NCBI GenBank assembly: GCA_030849465.1
Contig: JARVLF010000017.1
Span: forward strand, 1-64,000
From: Moesziomyces globuligerus
Lineage: Eukaryota; Basidiomycota; Ustilaginomycetes; Ustilaginales; Ustilaginaceae
DNA: 64,000 nt
Reading direction: 5' to 3'
The notes under the pieces are model-generated. The model ran no database searches, had not been told where the DNA came from, and was given only the letters and a program-made list of their open reading frames with translations. The position numbers were made by a program, and so were the translations under genes. Shown here one piece after another: positions 27,237 through 38,823 of the stretch; within the stretch, counting starts at the first letter, position 1, and every line of letters starts with the position of its first letter.

Positions 27237-30182
27237 ATGTCTCAAACCCATCCACCACCACTCGCGATCGCCTCGCCCGCACGCAATGCGTCTGCTGCAT
27301 CCTCGCTCTTCCGCGCGCCCTCCACCGTCGCGCTGCTCAACGCACGCAGATCCTTTCTCGATGAATCCGCGCTCTCGCCCCAGGAGTACATCGTCTACCT
27401 CTCCAGCTTCGCAAGCGTCAAGCCAGCGCCTAGCGGCCAGCCAGGTCTCATCGACGAGCAGGATGGCCTGCGCTATCTCCGCGACGAGTGCGGCATGTCC
27501 ATGGCCGACGAGCTCGAGATTCTGCCGCTCTTCGAGCGCACGCCGCTCGGCCTCGGATCTGGCCACTTCTTCGCCATGCTCCGCCTCGTCTCCTGGGCAC
27601 AACAAGGCAAGTCGGCCAGCAAAGAGCTGATCTTCACCCAGACAAAACCCGCTCGCATTGCACCGCCCCACAAGACCGGCACGCCGCAGAGCGCCTCCGC
27701 AGCCACGTTTGGCAACGTGCACGCTCACATTCCATCGCCTGGCCCGCGCAGCTTCAGCGCCGCTCCGGCAGCGAAGGTGGCGCCGCCGAAGCCAGAGGCA
27801 AGCACCAAGCCGCTCCTCACGCCCGTGCGTGAGGAGGCGCCCCCCAATCTCGATCAAGCTGAAGCGGCGCAGTCGGCTTTCAAGCCACCGCCCGCTGTGC
27901 CGGCCAAGCCGCACATGCCCAAGCTTGTCGCACCCAAGCCCAAGGTGGCGAATCCCAACGTGCCTCTCAACCTCGAGCAGCTGCGCAAGCCCGCGCCCGT
28001 TCCGCCCTCGGCCAGCGCCAACCCCTTCCGTGACGGTGCTGCGTCCACGACGGGCTATGCTAGTGGTTCTGGCTATGCCGTGGCGGTCGGCGCGACGTCG
28101 ACGCTGCCGAGTAACATCGCTACGCCGCAGGGCGCGCTGCTCGGGTTCGACCCGGCGCCCAATCCGTTCAAACAGAGCAAGCCGCGCATCGTCAAGCCCA
28201 CCCCTGTGCGTGCCTCGTCCCCCGCGTCCAACCCCTTCCGCAACGGCACACCGGCCATGGCGGCGCACTCGCAATTTCCCAAGGTCGTCTTCGATCCGGC
28301 GGACGATGCCTCCTCGCACGCCAGCAGCTCGCGCTCGCGCCAGCACCAGCGTGACCGACTCGGAGCATCCAGTCCGCCGCTGCCACCTCGTCCGGGCGAT
28401 CGTAATCCGCCGCCGCTGCCGCCGCGCCACATCAGCCCACTCATCCAGGCAGGTCTGAATGCGCGTTCGGAGGTGCGCCGTGCACAGGAATCGCTTCCGC
28501 CAAAGACATTCACCGTTCTCCAGTCGTCTGCGGTCAAGCACGGTGCTCCAGCTCCAGCGAAGCCGAGGCTGCTCAACGGTCAGACGGCGCCGCCGGAAGT
28601 CGCAGCCGGGACGGGACATGCGAAGAGACGCTCCGTATCGGGTGCCAAGAGCGTGCTCGGAAGTGCGGTTGGCGGCGCGCGCTTCGGCTCGGACGGCGCC
28701 CCGCTCCAGCGCCGCGACTCGCAGCAGTCCGCATCGGACATCGGCCGAAACGATACAGAGTTGGGTACGGCGCCACGCCGCGCCTCCAGTCAACTGCACC
28801 GTCCGCTCGGGGCAGAAAGCGAGGTAGGCGCCGGCAGCAGCATGGTCTCCCAACAGCCGCCGCAGAGGACCGTGCCTACGGTAGCGCCCAAAGCAATCTA
28901 TGCCAAGAAACCCACTGCATCCGCCGACGAGGGCGGGGTCAAGGCGACACTGCCGTCGTGGCTCAAGGAGCAAGAAGAGCTGCAGAGGGAGGCGCTCGCA
29001 GCAGGTAGCGAGGTGCCTCCGCCGCCGCCGATTCAACCCACCGAGGGCGGAGTGCGCGGCAGGGCGACAAGGACGGTGGTGGATGAGTTGACCGACTCGG
29101 CGGAGGCTATGTCGGACGAAGCGGCGGCCAACGCGGCGAGCATCGAGAGGAACAACCCCTTCTTCCCCTCGAGGCGCGATGATGACGATGCAGCCGAGTT
29201 GGCCAGAGCCAAGACCGCCGGTTCCAGACCGCTGCCCCCGGCCCGCCGTCGAGGGGGTGCCGAGGAGGACGAGGGAGGCTCTGCCGTGTCGAGTAATGCG
29301 CACTGGGGACATGCGCTGGAATCTGGCACCTATGCCGGATTCAAACCCAATAAGGAGCCGAAGAACAGTGGGGGCTTGAGGCTCGTACCCCCCAGCAAAC
29401 AGCGTATGCTCGAAGGGGCCGAAGTGGAGGGGATCAGGCCAGCAAGAGGGGCCGCGGACGAGATTGGGGCCAACAGCGACTCTTCGGCGAACGCGCCCAT
29501 GAGTCCGACCACACCGTCGGGGACGCAGCCGAGCGGCTTGATGCGTCGGCAGGGTTCCTTGGGCAGTACGATTCGCGACAAGGTTTCGGACATTCTGCGG
29601 TTGCAAGATCAGCCACCAAAGGGGCAGAGACATGTGGATCTGCTTACGCAGGACATTGCCAGCTTTGTCGGTAGGAACGAATGGCTGGCGAGAAAGCGCG
29701 ACAGCTTTGTCCGCAGCACAGGTGCTGGCAGAGAAAGGGAGAGGTTGATCGGCGAAGAAAGGGACGAGGAAGAGGCGGACGACGGCGCTCAGCCAGATAC
29801 TGATCCCTTTGCAGCGGTCCGCGCACACCAGGCCCATGTCGATCCACATCGACACCAGCCGCCGCCCCAACATCCAACCGCAGGGCTGAGAAGGAGTGGA
29901 TCTCTCAATCCAAAGCGATCGTCATCGTACAACTACCCGCAAAATCAGCCCGGAGGCGGGCCAGTCGGAAGAGCAGAGGGCGGCAGGAGGTGGAGCTCCT
30001 TCCATCAGCCTCACAACAGCGTCAGCGCCCTCAACTCCCACTCGGCCCAATTCCTTCACAGGGACGGCCATGAGTGGAGAGACGTCCGCGGCTCCGCTCT
30101 CGATGAAGAGGATGCGGACGATGGGCCCGATTCCGATCAGCACCACCTCCAGCGCGAGAGTCATGGCTATGCGCAGCTCTAG
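27237..30182 (+). CDS. NPF- and proline-rich scaffold protein, probable endocytic/cortical adaptor
   Basis: About 981 aa. The start is the first ATG at 27,237 (MSQTHPPPLA); the frame upstream has only a GTG. A compact N-terminal domain (about 25-115; RSFLDESALSPQEYI ... LGLGSGHFFAMLRLVSWAQQ) looks EH-like. The rest is disordered. It has several NPF motifs (SANPFRDG, APNPFKQS, ASNPFRNG, NNPFFP), which bind EH domains, and proline stretches (PPLPPRPG, PPPLPPRH), which bind SH3 domains. A conserved-looking C-terminal helix (LLTQDIASFVGRNEWL, near 800) is present. The role is inferred from the motifs only; I do not recognise a named orthologue. Confidence 0.8.
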   Translation: MSQTHPPPLAIASPARNASAASSLFRAPSTVALLNARRSFLDESALSPQEYIVYLSSFASVKPAPSGQPGLIDEQDGLRYLRDECGMSMADELEILPLFERTPLGLGSGHFFAMLRLVSWAQQGKSASKELIFTQTKPARIAPPHKTGTPQSASAATFGNVHAHIPSPGPRSFSAAPAAKVAPPKPEASTKPLLTPVREEAPPNLDQAEAAQSAFKPPPAVPAKPHMPKLVAPKPKVANPNVPLNLEQLRKPAPVPPSASANPFRDGAASTTGYASGSGYAVAVGATSTLPSNIATPQGALLGFDPAPNPFKQSKPRIVKPTPVRASSPASNPFRNGTPAMAAHSQFPKVVFDPADDASSHASSSRSRQHQRDRLGASSPPLPPRPGDRNPPPLPPRHISPLIQAGLNARSEVRRAQESLPPKTFTVLQSSAVKHGAPAPAKPRLLNGQTAPPEVAAGTGHAKRRSVSGAKSVLGSAVGGARFGSDGAPLQRRDSQQSASDIGRNDTELGTAPRRASSQLHRPLGAESEVGAGSSMVSQQPPQRTVPTVAPKAIYAKKPTASADEGGVKATLPSWLKEQEELQREALAAGSEVPPPPPIQPTEGGVRGRATRTVVDELTDSAEAMSDEAAANAASIERNNPFFPSRRDDDDAAELARAKTAGSRPLPPARRRGGAEEDEGGSAVSSNAHWGHALESGTYAGFKPNKEPKNSGGLRLVPPSKQRMLEGAEVEGIRPARGAADEIGANSDSSANAPMSPTTPSGTQPSGLMRRQGSLGSTIRDKVSDILRLQDQPPKGQRHVDLLTQDIASFVGRNEWLARKRDSFVRSTGAGRERERLIGEERDEEEADDGAQPDTDPFAAVRAHQAHVDPHRHQPPPQHPTAGLRRSGSLNPKRSSSYNYPQNQPGGGPVGRAEGGRRWSSFHQPHNSVSALNSHSAQFLHRDGHEWRDVRGSALDEEDADDGPDSDQHHLQRESHGYAQL

Positions 30183-30359
30183 CTCTGTCCATCGCCAATG
30201 ACACCCGACTTCACAGCATTGCAATCTTGACACCTCGTGTCAACGCTCATTCACCGCATCTTTCCAGGTCCATGCATGTGTTTTCCGCATCTAGGACAGA
30301 AAATTGTTCGTGATTGAGGCCGTGGCGGTCGATAAAAATTTGAGTGAGATGCGCCACAT

Positions 30360-33300
30360 CTAGGGCTTCGAGCGTGCGTCGTCCTTCTTTGGCAAAGAGG
30401 ACGACGCGGCAGACGACTGACGATTTGCCATCGACAGCCGAAGGAGCGCAGGCGGCGGCGGAGCATGGTGACTGCCGTCGCGGTTGATAAGCTGCACACC
30501 AGCACCCTTGATGCCCATGCGCTTGTTGTACCGGTCAATCTCCCACTGCGCCAGGCCGTCTGGACCGGACCAGTTGGCCGACGACGTGCGTGGACGGCGG
30601 ATTCGGTTGGCCGTGCGCTCGCCTGGCAAGATCTTTTCGAGCTCCACGGGGCCCTGTGGAATGCCAAAGATCTCGTCGGCATCCACCGTCGACTGCGCCA
30701 GCAGCGCCGCGTCCAAGGCCTCGCCTTGCGTCCACGAAGGCATCGCCGCCCTCTTCTGGATCGTCTCCTCGTCTTCCGAGTCCGAGTACTCGGACGCAAT
30801 GTCCGGCAAGGCTTCGTCCGCGCCGCCTTCGCCTGCACGGTCGTCCCACTCCTCGGCGCGTCCGCCCGCAGCATTTTGCATCTGGAACTGCATCTGCGCA
30901 GCTCGGTGAAGCTCTTGCTCTCGCATCGCTGCAGCATGTGCTTGTGAGGCACTTGCAGCTGCCTGCGCCTGCTGTTGCTGCTGCTGCAGCATTTGCATCT
31001 GTATTTGCTTTTGCATCTGCAGTTGAAGTTGTTGCTGCTTGGCCTGCTGGAACGGGTTTGACGATGAAAAGTTGGCATTTGCCATGGTCTTGGGTGCCGA
31101 CGAATTCGATCCAGACGCAAGCGGCGCCTTGGATGCGGCCGCCATCATCGAGGCTGTCGCCGCTCCGCTGCCAGCGACTGCGCCTGCACCGGGAATGCGC
31201 GGCGCCGCACCGAACCCCGCGGCTGCAGCAGCACCAGGTTTCATGGTCAGCTTGATCTGCTGCGGCGCCGGCTGTGGCTGGGCACGTTGAGAGGTCATGC
31301 CCTGCTGTTGGAGCTGCTGCTGCTGTGCTGGCGCCTGCGAAGTCGGACCGGCTCGGATCGAGGACTGACTAATGGTGCGCACCAACTTAGGTGCACCGAT
31401 CTGCGAAGTAGCCGCCGAGACACCCGGGCGAGCACCAACAGCAGGCTGCGGGTTTGATTTGGGCTGGGGCACTGCTGCTGCAGAGGCTCCATCGCGATCG
31501 TTTGTGACGCGGCGCTTCTTGTTGCTTTCGTCCTGGGACGCCTGCTGAGGGAGTTGGACGCCCGTCTGCATGTAGCGGCTCTTGACACCTGCATAGCTGC
31601 CGTTGAGCGCGCTCGACGGTCGAGTCGGCGGTCCGCTACTGACAGTGCTGACGGCGCTGGTTCGCGAGCTCATAGATCCACTGTGCACGCTGCTTGGTGC
31701 CGTCGAGCCGACGACGATTCCACCGAGCAGAGCGGCAGGGATGGCCGCTGGCGCTCCGCTCGACGATGCGATGCTTGCGTCTTCGTTTGCCGTGCCGGCT
31801 CGACCTGGACGATCGTTCTGCTCGCGCGCACGCTTGCGATTCTCTTTCTCGAGCTCTTCCTCGGCCATTGCTTTGGCGCGCTCTTCCTTCTTCGCCAACA
31901 GCATACGCCGACGCTCTTCCTTCTCCTTGGCCTTGCGCTCCTCTTCCTCTGCCTGTTTCTTGCGTAGCATCTCGGCGCGGGCGATGCTCGTCAGCTTGCT
32001 GTTGGTACCGGTGGACGCAGCTCCGCTCGATGGGGTAGACTGCACCTGAGGCGTCTTCGATGACGGCGTTGGGCTGGCGAGCAGCGCAGTCGGGAGGGCT
32101 GGAGCAGATGTAGCAGCGTAGGAGGCGGCCTTTGACTCTGCTGCATTTGCGGTGGAAGCACTGGCAGAAATGACATTCGATCGAGGCTGAAAGGCACTGG
32201 ACGCCGAGATCTTGGTCTGTGCAGCCGAAGTCGTAGAGTTGGTTGTCGTAGAGGCATGCAGACCCAGGAAGCCCTTGATCTTTTCGCCGATGCCCCAAGA
32301 TCTGGACGGGGAAGTCGATGCGGCTTGGACGTTCGACTGTGGCGCTGTACGCGTGGTCGACTGAGTCTTGGCTTTGGAAGGAGAGCCGGCATTGGCAGCA
32401 GCCCGAAGCGCACTCGCCTTTGTGGGTGAGGTCGGCCCCGTCTTCGCCAGCGCCTTGGCAGCAACTTTCTTGGGAGAGATCGCAGGGGCCTTGGCGATGC
32501 CAGACGCTTTCGTAGAGGTAGCCATCCCTGGCGCACCGAAGGCAGCAGCTGTCAACTTCGCTGCAGCGCTGCCACTGCCGATGGAATTCGCATGCTCGGG
32601 CGCTCTCGTCGTCAGCGAGGCTGTTCCGGTCTCTGCCGGCTCGGGCGAGTTTTCGCGGGAGCGCGCGTCGAAGAATTGGCTCTCCTGCTCAGATTTGGAT
32701 GTCAGATGCACTGTAGAGGCTGCGGAAACAGCACGGTTACCTTTGCCAGCTACGGAAGCGAGCGGTTCGGCGTGTTCCTCGATCGGGGTTTGAGGGAGCG
32801 ACTTGTCCTTTTCGCGCGATGATTGCTGCTGGAAGGCAAGGGGCTGGGCGAAAGGCAGGCGACTGCCGTGCCAATTCTTAGGGGGTGAATGAGCTGGCGT
32901 AGTGCTGCCACCAGCAGTGCTTGACAGGGACGGAAGCTTAGAGCCCTGCTTTGGACTACCGAAGAGAGCAGCTAGGCTTCGTGGCTGTGTGGTGGGGCTG
33001 CGTGGAGTTGGCACGTCCGAAGAGGCACCGTTCATGTCAGGGTGGGAAAGATTCGGCTTCTCCCTAGACTTTGGACCCGGCGAGGCGCTGCGTGCCGATT
33101 CCTTCTGATTCGCTTTCAGCTGCTCGGCCAGCTTGCGGGGCGATTTGCGGACACTGCCCGTGCGGGGTGGAAGCTTGACTGGCGAAGCTGCCGCGGCGCG
33201 AGAGGGGGAGCGAGTCGGCGATCGGGGGATAGCTGAGGCCTTGATTGTCGATTCACCGCTCCTGTTTCCGGATGCCAGCTTCTCTGTCACGTCCAAGCTC

Positions 33301-35305
33301 GAATCCGAGTTTGTCGAGTGCACGTCGCTGTGATCTTCTGCTTGAAGTGGCAACGCCGTCTGAGCAGGAGCGGATGCCCCCGTCTTGAAGGAAGCGGTAG
33401 GCTGCGAAGCGGCCGATGCAGTCGATGAGATTGCGGATACGGTCGACGGGCCGGAATGCGAGGCAGAGCTTGCACTTGCTCCGCTGCCGGTACTCCTCGC
33501 AACGTGGGCAAGATTGCTGCGAAACTGCTCCAGCTTCGAGGCGGGGCCGACAGCGGGCGCCTTCTTTGCAGCGGGGGCCGGTGCAGACGGTTGTGGTTTG
33601 GCTTCCAGCGTTGCCGCTCCTAGCTTCGACATCTTCGCAGGCGGAGCCGATGAACCGAGTGCACCATCGCTGGCCGCCGGCAGGGCCACGTCGCTCTTGC
33701 GCTTCCTGGCACTGGCAGCGCCACTGGCGAGCAATTGGGCCATCTTTGTGGTGGCGTCGCCGGCGTTGGCCCGAGTGTTGGCTGCTGTCTTCTTGGATAC
33801 GGCAGCCGATGCGGAGCCAGCAACGAGAGCGTGAGATTCGGTGTCGGAGTCCGAGTCCGACTCGTCGCTGCTTTCCAGTGCCTCCTGATCGGCAATCTGC
33901 TTGCGCAGACTCTTGTTGAGGAAGCTGGAGCGGAAACCAGGACCTGCAGGGGTTGACGCTGAGTGAAGATGGAGGGTGGTGTTGCTCGGGCGCGCATTGT
34001 GTGTAGCAGCAGACAGACTTTTCTTCGCGCCGTACGAAGCAAGAGTGCGCTTAGCCGGCTTTTCGGTGTTGCCCCCTTTTTGCTGCTGAAGCTTGGTGGC
34101 GAGGAGTGCGGACGCAGTCTGACGGGCACTGTCCAGCTTGGGATCGATGAGCGCGCCGGAGAGAGTGCTGTCCAGCTCTTTGGTCCTATCGTGGGTAGAA
34201 CGCATCGAGTCGTTCGTGTCCGAGTGCGAAGATGCAACGGTCGAGTCCATATGAGCATCCTGAGAGACCGTGGGGCTTGTAACGGTTGGCTCGGCACGCC
34301 TCATGGCAGGCGTGAGCTCGCCCTCCGAGAGGGCTGTGTGCTCCTGCTCCTCTGCTTCGTCATCCGAGTCATCCTCATCTGAGTCGACGATCGAGATGGT
34401 CTCGATTGCCGCCTGGATGGCGCGAGTCGGTGCTTGTGCCGCTTGGACTTTTGGCGCAGAAGTATTTGTGGGTGGAGTGGAAGCCCTCGGTATGGAATCA
34501 CCGCGAGGAGCCTCTACGCGAATTGAGGAGTCGATTGCCATGCTGTCGTCCTCGGCAGTAGAGACCTTGCTGGTGGCCTTCTGAACGGCGAGCCTTTTTG
34601 GTGGGTCGGAGCTCTTCGTTTGCTTCTTCTGAGCATTCAGATCACCAAGCACTTTGCGAGTAGAGCGAACTGGTGGTTCAGATGCTGTCACTTCGATGGC
34701 GACGGCAGCTTGTGCTTTCGCCTTTGACCTGCCCTTTTCGGGCTCCATGGCGGAGGCAGCGCGCGATCGCGAAGCGCGCGTGGGGATGGGCGCGTTCTCC
34801 TTGTCGAAGACATCTGCGGCATCCCAGAAAGGGTCGCTGTTGGAAGCAAGCGCACTTCGAGTGCGTCCTGTGGCGCTGGCAACGTCTCGAGAGCGTGTGC
34901 GGGTACGGGTAGGCGATTTGAGCAGCTCACCGGCTAGCTTGGAGGGTGAGGCCACCGTACGCGAGCTCGTCCTGAGATGGAAAGAGTACAAACAGGCTTC
35001 AATCAGCGGGGCCGAGCACGGCGAGAAGGACGAGCGGCACTTTGGGATACTTACGCATACTTTGCAAAAATGTCGTTGGCATGCAAGAGGCTGTCTGCGA
35101 TGAAGTCGAGTCCTTGCTCCTGCAGATTCTTGTAGAAGAGCGACATGTCACAGCATTTGCGGACATTGTTGGCATGAGTGAGCAGATGTGCTTCGGGGGT
35201 GATAGGAGACGAAGGCGAGGATGAGCTGGCGCTGCTCGATGAAGAGCTTGCTTCGGAGGCTTGCAGAGCCGGGATGCGGCGCGAGGCTGTTCGAGCACCC
35301 GGCAT
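30360..35305 (-). CDS. INCENP: INCENP/Sli15-like chromosomal passenger complex scaffold
   Basis: Exons 35,055-35,305 and 30,360-34,971, about 1,620 aa. The 83-nt intron (GTAAGTATCC ... CATCTCAG) keeps the frame. The C-terminal IN-box, which binds and activates Aurora kinase, is clear at about 1,490-1,545 (MPSWTQGEALDAALL ... STVDADEIFGIPQGPVEL), followed by the Arg/Ser-containing tail (RRPRTSSANWSG). A long charged single-helix stretch (RKKQAEEEERKAKEKEE) at about 1,077-1,130 matches the microtubule-binding region of the family. Exon 1 encodes a Ser-rich start and a helix (LFYKNLQEQGLDFIADSLL), fit for the Survivin/Borealin-binding N-terminus. The middle is low complexity with SP/TP sites. 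Confidence 0.9.
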
Positions 35306-36282
35306 GACTGGATACGATTCGGACGGGATGGATGGATGGCGGGATGCAAAGCGCTGATGCTACTCGAATCGTCGGAGTCGGTGAGGAAGCTATACGAGCC
35401 GCTGAACAATCTCGAGCTTTCGGGAGCTAAGGAGGAGGCTTCGAGAGACGGAAGGGCTGAGGTTCAGCGACCCCGAGAGACTGCTGGTGGTATATACGAG
35501 ACCAGAGCCCGCTGTCCGCTTGGCAAAGTAGCACCGGAAGCACGGCAAGCCAGCGCGTGTTGAGAGAACGATCTGGTGATCCAGAGCAAGCGAGCGCGGT
35601 ATGACCTATGCTTGGGTCGGCATTGATGGGCGAGGAGAGGCGTAGGCACTTCCGATGCAAAGGTGATGCGGATGGAAGAGAGGTCAAGGAGCACGGCTGG
35701 CGTGGGATGAGGCTGCTGTTGCGGTCCATGTGCTCTTTTGGTCGGCTCAGCCGAATCCATGCAGCATACACACACGCACACTCACTCATCACAGCGCACG
35801 GGTGCTGCTTCGCCTCCCTCAGCAAATGCAGTTGCGCAGCTTCACTGATGTGACCCCTTCAAGTTCCGACCGACAGCTTCAGCCTGCAGGAGAAATCCGA
35901 CACCAAGTCGCGTTCGACCGACACAACCGCTCTCGCGCCGTGAAGCTGCACGTGATTTTGACAAATTAATTGCCGCTAGGATGGTTTTCCGCCAAAACTT
36001 GCATCGTGCAATCGGGCCTCGCCTTGCCGCACGGCTGCTGTACATCGTCCGCGTCTATGGCTAGCGCGGCTCTTGTCCCGACCGAGACTCACACTCTCCT
36101 GCTTTGTGGCAAACCGTCTTGCGCCGATCGTGTGACAAGCCGCTACAATCCTGTGAAGGCTTGATTGAACCGCAGTGTCTCCCTTGACCGTTTGGACGAG
36201 GCATGCTGATGGAAGGATGCAGTCCTGACGACTCAATCTGAATTTCTCGAGCCTCGCCCCGGTCCCGATTGGCATTTGAAGC
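35306..36282. other. Intergenic region upstream of INCENP
   Basis: About 1 kb between the INCENP start and the 3' end of the next minus-strand gene. Only short unconserved frames are present. No gene or RNA recognised. Confidence 0.5.
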
Positions 36283-37287
36283 TCATGGGCCATTCTGACA
36301 TATCGACAGCTCGAGACCGATCCTTTTGGCTGCCTAAAGACGGATCGCGAGCAACGCTGTGTCAGTCTCTTGGACATTGTCGCGCGCCATGCCCACGTGC
36401 GCCGACGTACTCACAGCCTCGGTGTAGTCGACTCCGTTCTGATCGCTGCAGCAAAACTTGATCTGAGCGCTTCCCACCGTATAGGCGTCGATGTCTCGCC
36501 GCCTTGATCCCATTTTCTCCTCCTCGCGCGCCCATCGCACGGTTCTTCGCTTTCTTCGCTCCTTGTCGACCTTTTCGTACTTCTTGAATTCAATCTGGTT
36601 CTCCTCTTTCTCTACTGAGCAGATCGGCTTGATGTACGTGGCGAATGCGTGAGGTATCGCATGATTCACCGCATAGTCGCAGCCCGTTGCGCAGAACATG
36701 GACCGCAGCGCGTGCTCGTCCACCTGTCGTAGCCCAGCCTCAGGTGAGTCTTCCCCCTCAACCCTGCATGTGAGCACTGACAGCATCGAAAACATCCATG
36801 TCAGCACGTGCTCAGATCAACATTGGGAAGACCGTGCTCGTACAGTCACGCACCATTTTTGCACACGGGCGCCGATGCAGCTGATGCGAGTCTCACGACG
36901 CACAGAGACAGAGCGAGCAGGCCGCCGGGGCATTGCGCAGGGATCTGCATATCGATGTAGCTAGGGCCGATCGAGGAGATGATTTTGAGTTTGCAAAGCA
37001 ATTGTTGCTTGAGGCGAGAATATGACTTGCAGAAGGATACGAGAGTTGCGTTTGCGAGATGGTAGCTCAGCCATTCTTATAGAAGACTGATCCTGGTAGA
37101 CGAGACGCACCATAATCTGCAGGCCGGCGTGCATGCTATGGGTATCCTGCCAGTCTTGCTTCATCTGGCTGACTTCCACCTCAAATGAAAGTGGTGGGGC
37201 AAAGCGGTACAATTGGGCGACTTGTCCTGAGACCGTGCACGAAGTGATCGCGTGGCGGCGGACGTATGAAGTGGGGCGCAAGATCAT
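36283..37287 (-). CDS. Unrecognised four-exon protein, 226 aa
   Basis: Predicted exons 37,111-37,287, 36,854-36,944, 36,415-36,776 and 36,283-36,333, with introns of 166, 77 and 81 nt. All have GT...AG ends and compatible phases (donors GTGCGTCTC, GTGCGTGAC, GTGAGTACG; acceptors ATATGCAG, GCTGTCAG, CGTCTTTAG). The protein reads as folded. It has a segment SGQVAQLYRFAPPLSFEVEV, a hydrophobic helix GGLLALSLCVVRLASAA, a charged linker KKYEKVDKERRKRRTVRW, and AYTVGSAQIKFCCSDQ near the end. I do not recognise the family. The ATG is only 10 nt after the stop codon of the WBP11-like gene on the same strand. Exon 2 is the least certain. Confidence 0.6.
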
Positions 37288-37297
37288 CCTAGCGCCA

Positions 37298-38575
37298 TCA
37301 CAGCAGGTCACGCACCTCGTGCAGGAATCGGTCGTACTCTTTGGCGCTGCTGCCTCCCTGGGTAGATCCGTCTCCTTCCACAGATTCGGCGGTGTTGGTG
37401 GGCAATTGAGCCTGTACGGACGCGATCAAATCGGGGCGGTCCTTTCGAGCGGAGTGTCCGGAGCTCGTCATGTCTTCTGAAAGTGGAGCTGCGTCGATTC
37501 TCCCGGGCAGGCCGCGCTTCGTCCTCGCCTTCTCCTCTTGCTGCTTCTTGCGAATCGCGGCGGGAACGAAGGCGGTTGTTTCCTTCCTGAGATTGCGCAG
37601 CTGTGGCTCGGCTGAGATCACGACGCCGTCCGGCACAACCGGAGGTGGCCCGGGGGGCGACGATTGAAAGGTGTTCGGCGTGGAGCCTGTCGCTGCCGCT
37701 TCAGGCAATGGAGGCCGTGGTGGGAGCGCCGACGAAGGTCTCGACAGAGGACGCGCAGCCCCGTGATGTGGTCTTGCCATGTCTCTGCTCAGATTGTGGC
37801 CCGAGCCGTGTCTCGCCCCTCTTTGATGATGTGGGCCTGGTGCCTGGAGCCTACCCTGTGCTCTCCCTCTGCTAGCTATGCCTCGCTCAGCTGTCCCTGC
37901 TCCCGATGATGGAGATTCCTGTTTGCTCGAGGCAAGGTGGATGGGTGGAGGTCCTGCGGGCATGATGATGTCTTTGAGATCCTCGTCGACGCTCGAGTCG
38001 CTCTCACCATCCGAGCCACCACTGTGAAACTCGGCGGTCTCTTCGGGTAGCGGGGGCGGCTTGGCCGCGTCCAAGAGACCTTCAGCAACGAGCTGGGAGT
38101 AAGGCTTTTCCAAGTAGGGCATACCTGGTGGTGGCGCTCCAAATGGATTGAAGATGGCGTCGTGGTAGATGCTCCATCTCGGGTCCCTCGCTGGTGCGTT
38201 GAGGTCTGCTACGGGAATCGCCGGGACGGATGCGTGTTGGGCGGTGCTTGACTCTCCCGGCTTGGACCTAACGGCTGTCTTGTCCTCGTAGCCGCGAACG
38301 AAGTTGCGCTGGTCAGGATGTTTGCGGATGTGCTCCTCTTTGATGCGCTTGGTCTCGGCGACCTCGCGCTGGAGGCGCTGCAGCTCCTCCTGGTCGTCCT
38401 GGCTCAATGTGCTCTGTCTGGACTCGAAGCGTCGAATCTGACGCTCGAGAGGACCAGTGTCTTGGCGCAGAGCTCGTGCCTGTTGGGCCTGCTCCTTGCG
38501 CTCTCGATTGCGGTTACCTTGGCGCTTGATGGCCGCTTTGCGCGCAGCTTGGACCGGGTCGAGCGTCTTGGCCAT
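37298..38575 (-). CDS. WBP11: WBP11-like pre-mRNA splicing factor
   Basis: 425 aa, single exon. The N-terminal Wbp11 domain (1-80) starts with the typical MAKTLDPVQAARKAAIKRQ and a basic NRERKEQAQQ helix, followed by a coiled segment to about 105. Downstream are short proline motifs (PPPLPEE, SSPPGPPPVV) that would bind WW domains, and a WBP11-type end (KEYDRFLHEVRDLL). In animals this nuclear protein works with Npw38/PQBP1 in spliceosome activation. The stop TGA overlaps an ATG (TGATGG) that opens only a 4-codon frame. Confidence 0.85.
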   Translation of the reverse strand: MAKTLDPVQAARKAAIKRQGNRNRERKEQAQQARALRQDTGPLERQIRRFESRQSTLSQDDQEELQRLQREVAETKRIKEEHIRKHPDQRNFVRGYEDKTAVRSKPGESSTAQHASVPAIPVADLNAPARDPRWSIYHDAIFNPFGAPPPGMPYLEKPYSQLVAEGLLDAAKPPPLPEETAEFHSGGSDGESDSSVDEDLKDIIMPAGPPPIHLASSKQESPSSGAGTAERGIASRGRAQGRLQAPGPHHQRGARHGSGHNLSRDMARPHHGAARPLSRPSSALPPRPPLPEAAATGSTPNTFQSSPPGPPPVVPDGVVISAEPQLRNLRKETTAFVPAAIRKKQQEEKARTKRGLPGRIDAAPLSEDMTSSGHSARKDRPDLIASVQAQLPTNTAESVEGDGSTQGGSSAKEYDRFLHEVRDLL

Positions 38576-38823
38576 TATCGATGGTTGTCGACAGTGTTTG
38601 CGTGAGCTCTCGTCGCTGCTCAGGAGAGGGACTCAAGCACGCGTGGAGGCATGCCACGCACGGTCACAATGGGAGAGCCAGGGCGCGGAGGGATCACAAT
38701 GTGTACGGCAAGTAGGCGGAGGAGGGGGAGTGATGACACGAACAGGTGACCAGCTTCCAGGTCTGCTAGAAATTGGGGTGCCGAAAAAGAGGGACGGGAT
38801 ATTCACATTTCGCGGCTAAGTCG

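Noticed and set aside
26991..29873. 960-codon minus frame opposite the NPF-rich protein
   Set aside because: Arg/Cys-rich without any domain, while the plus frame has repeated NPF and SH3-ligand motifs.
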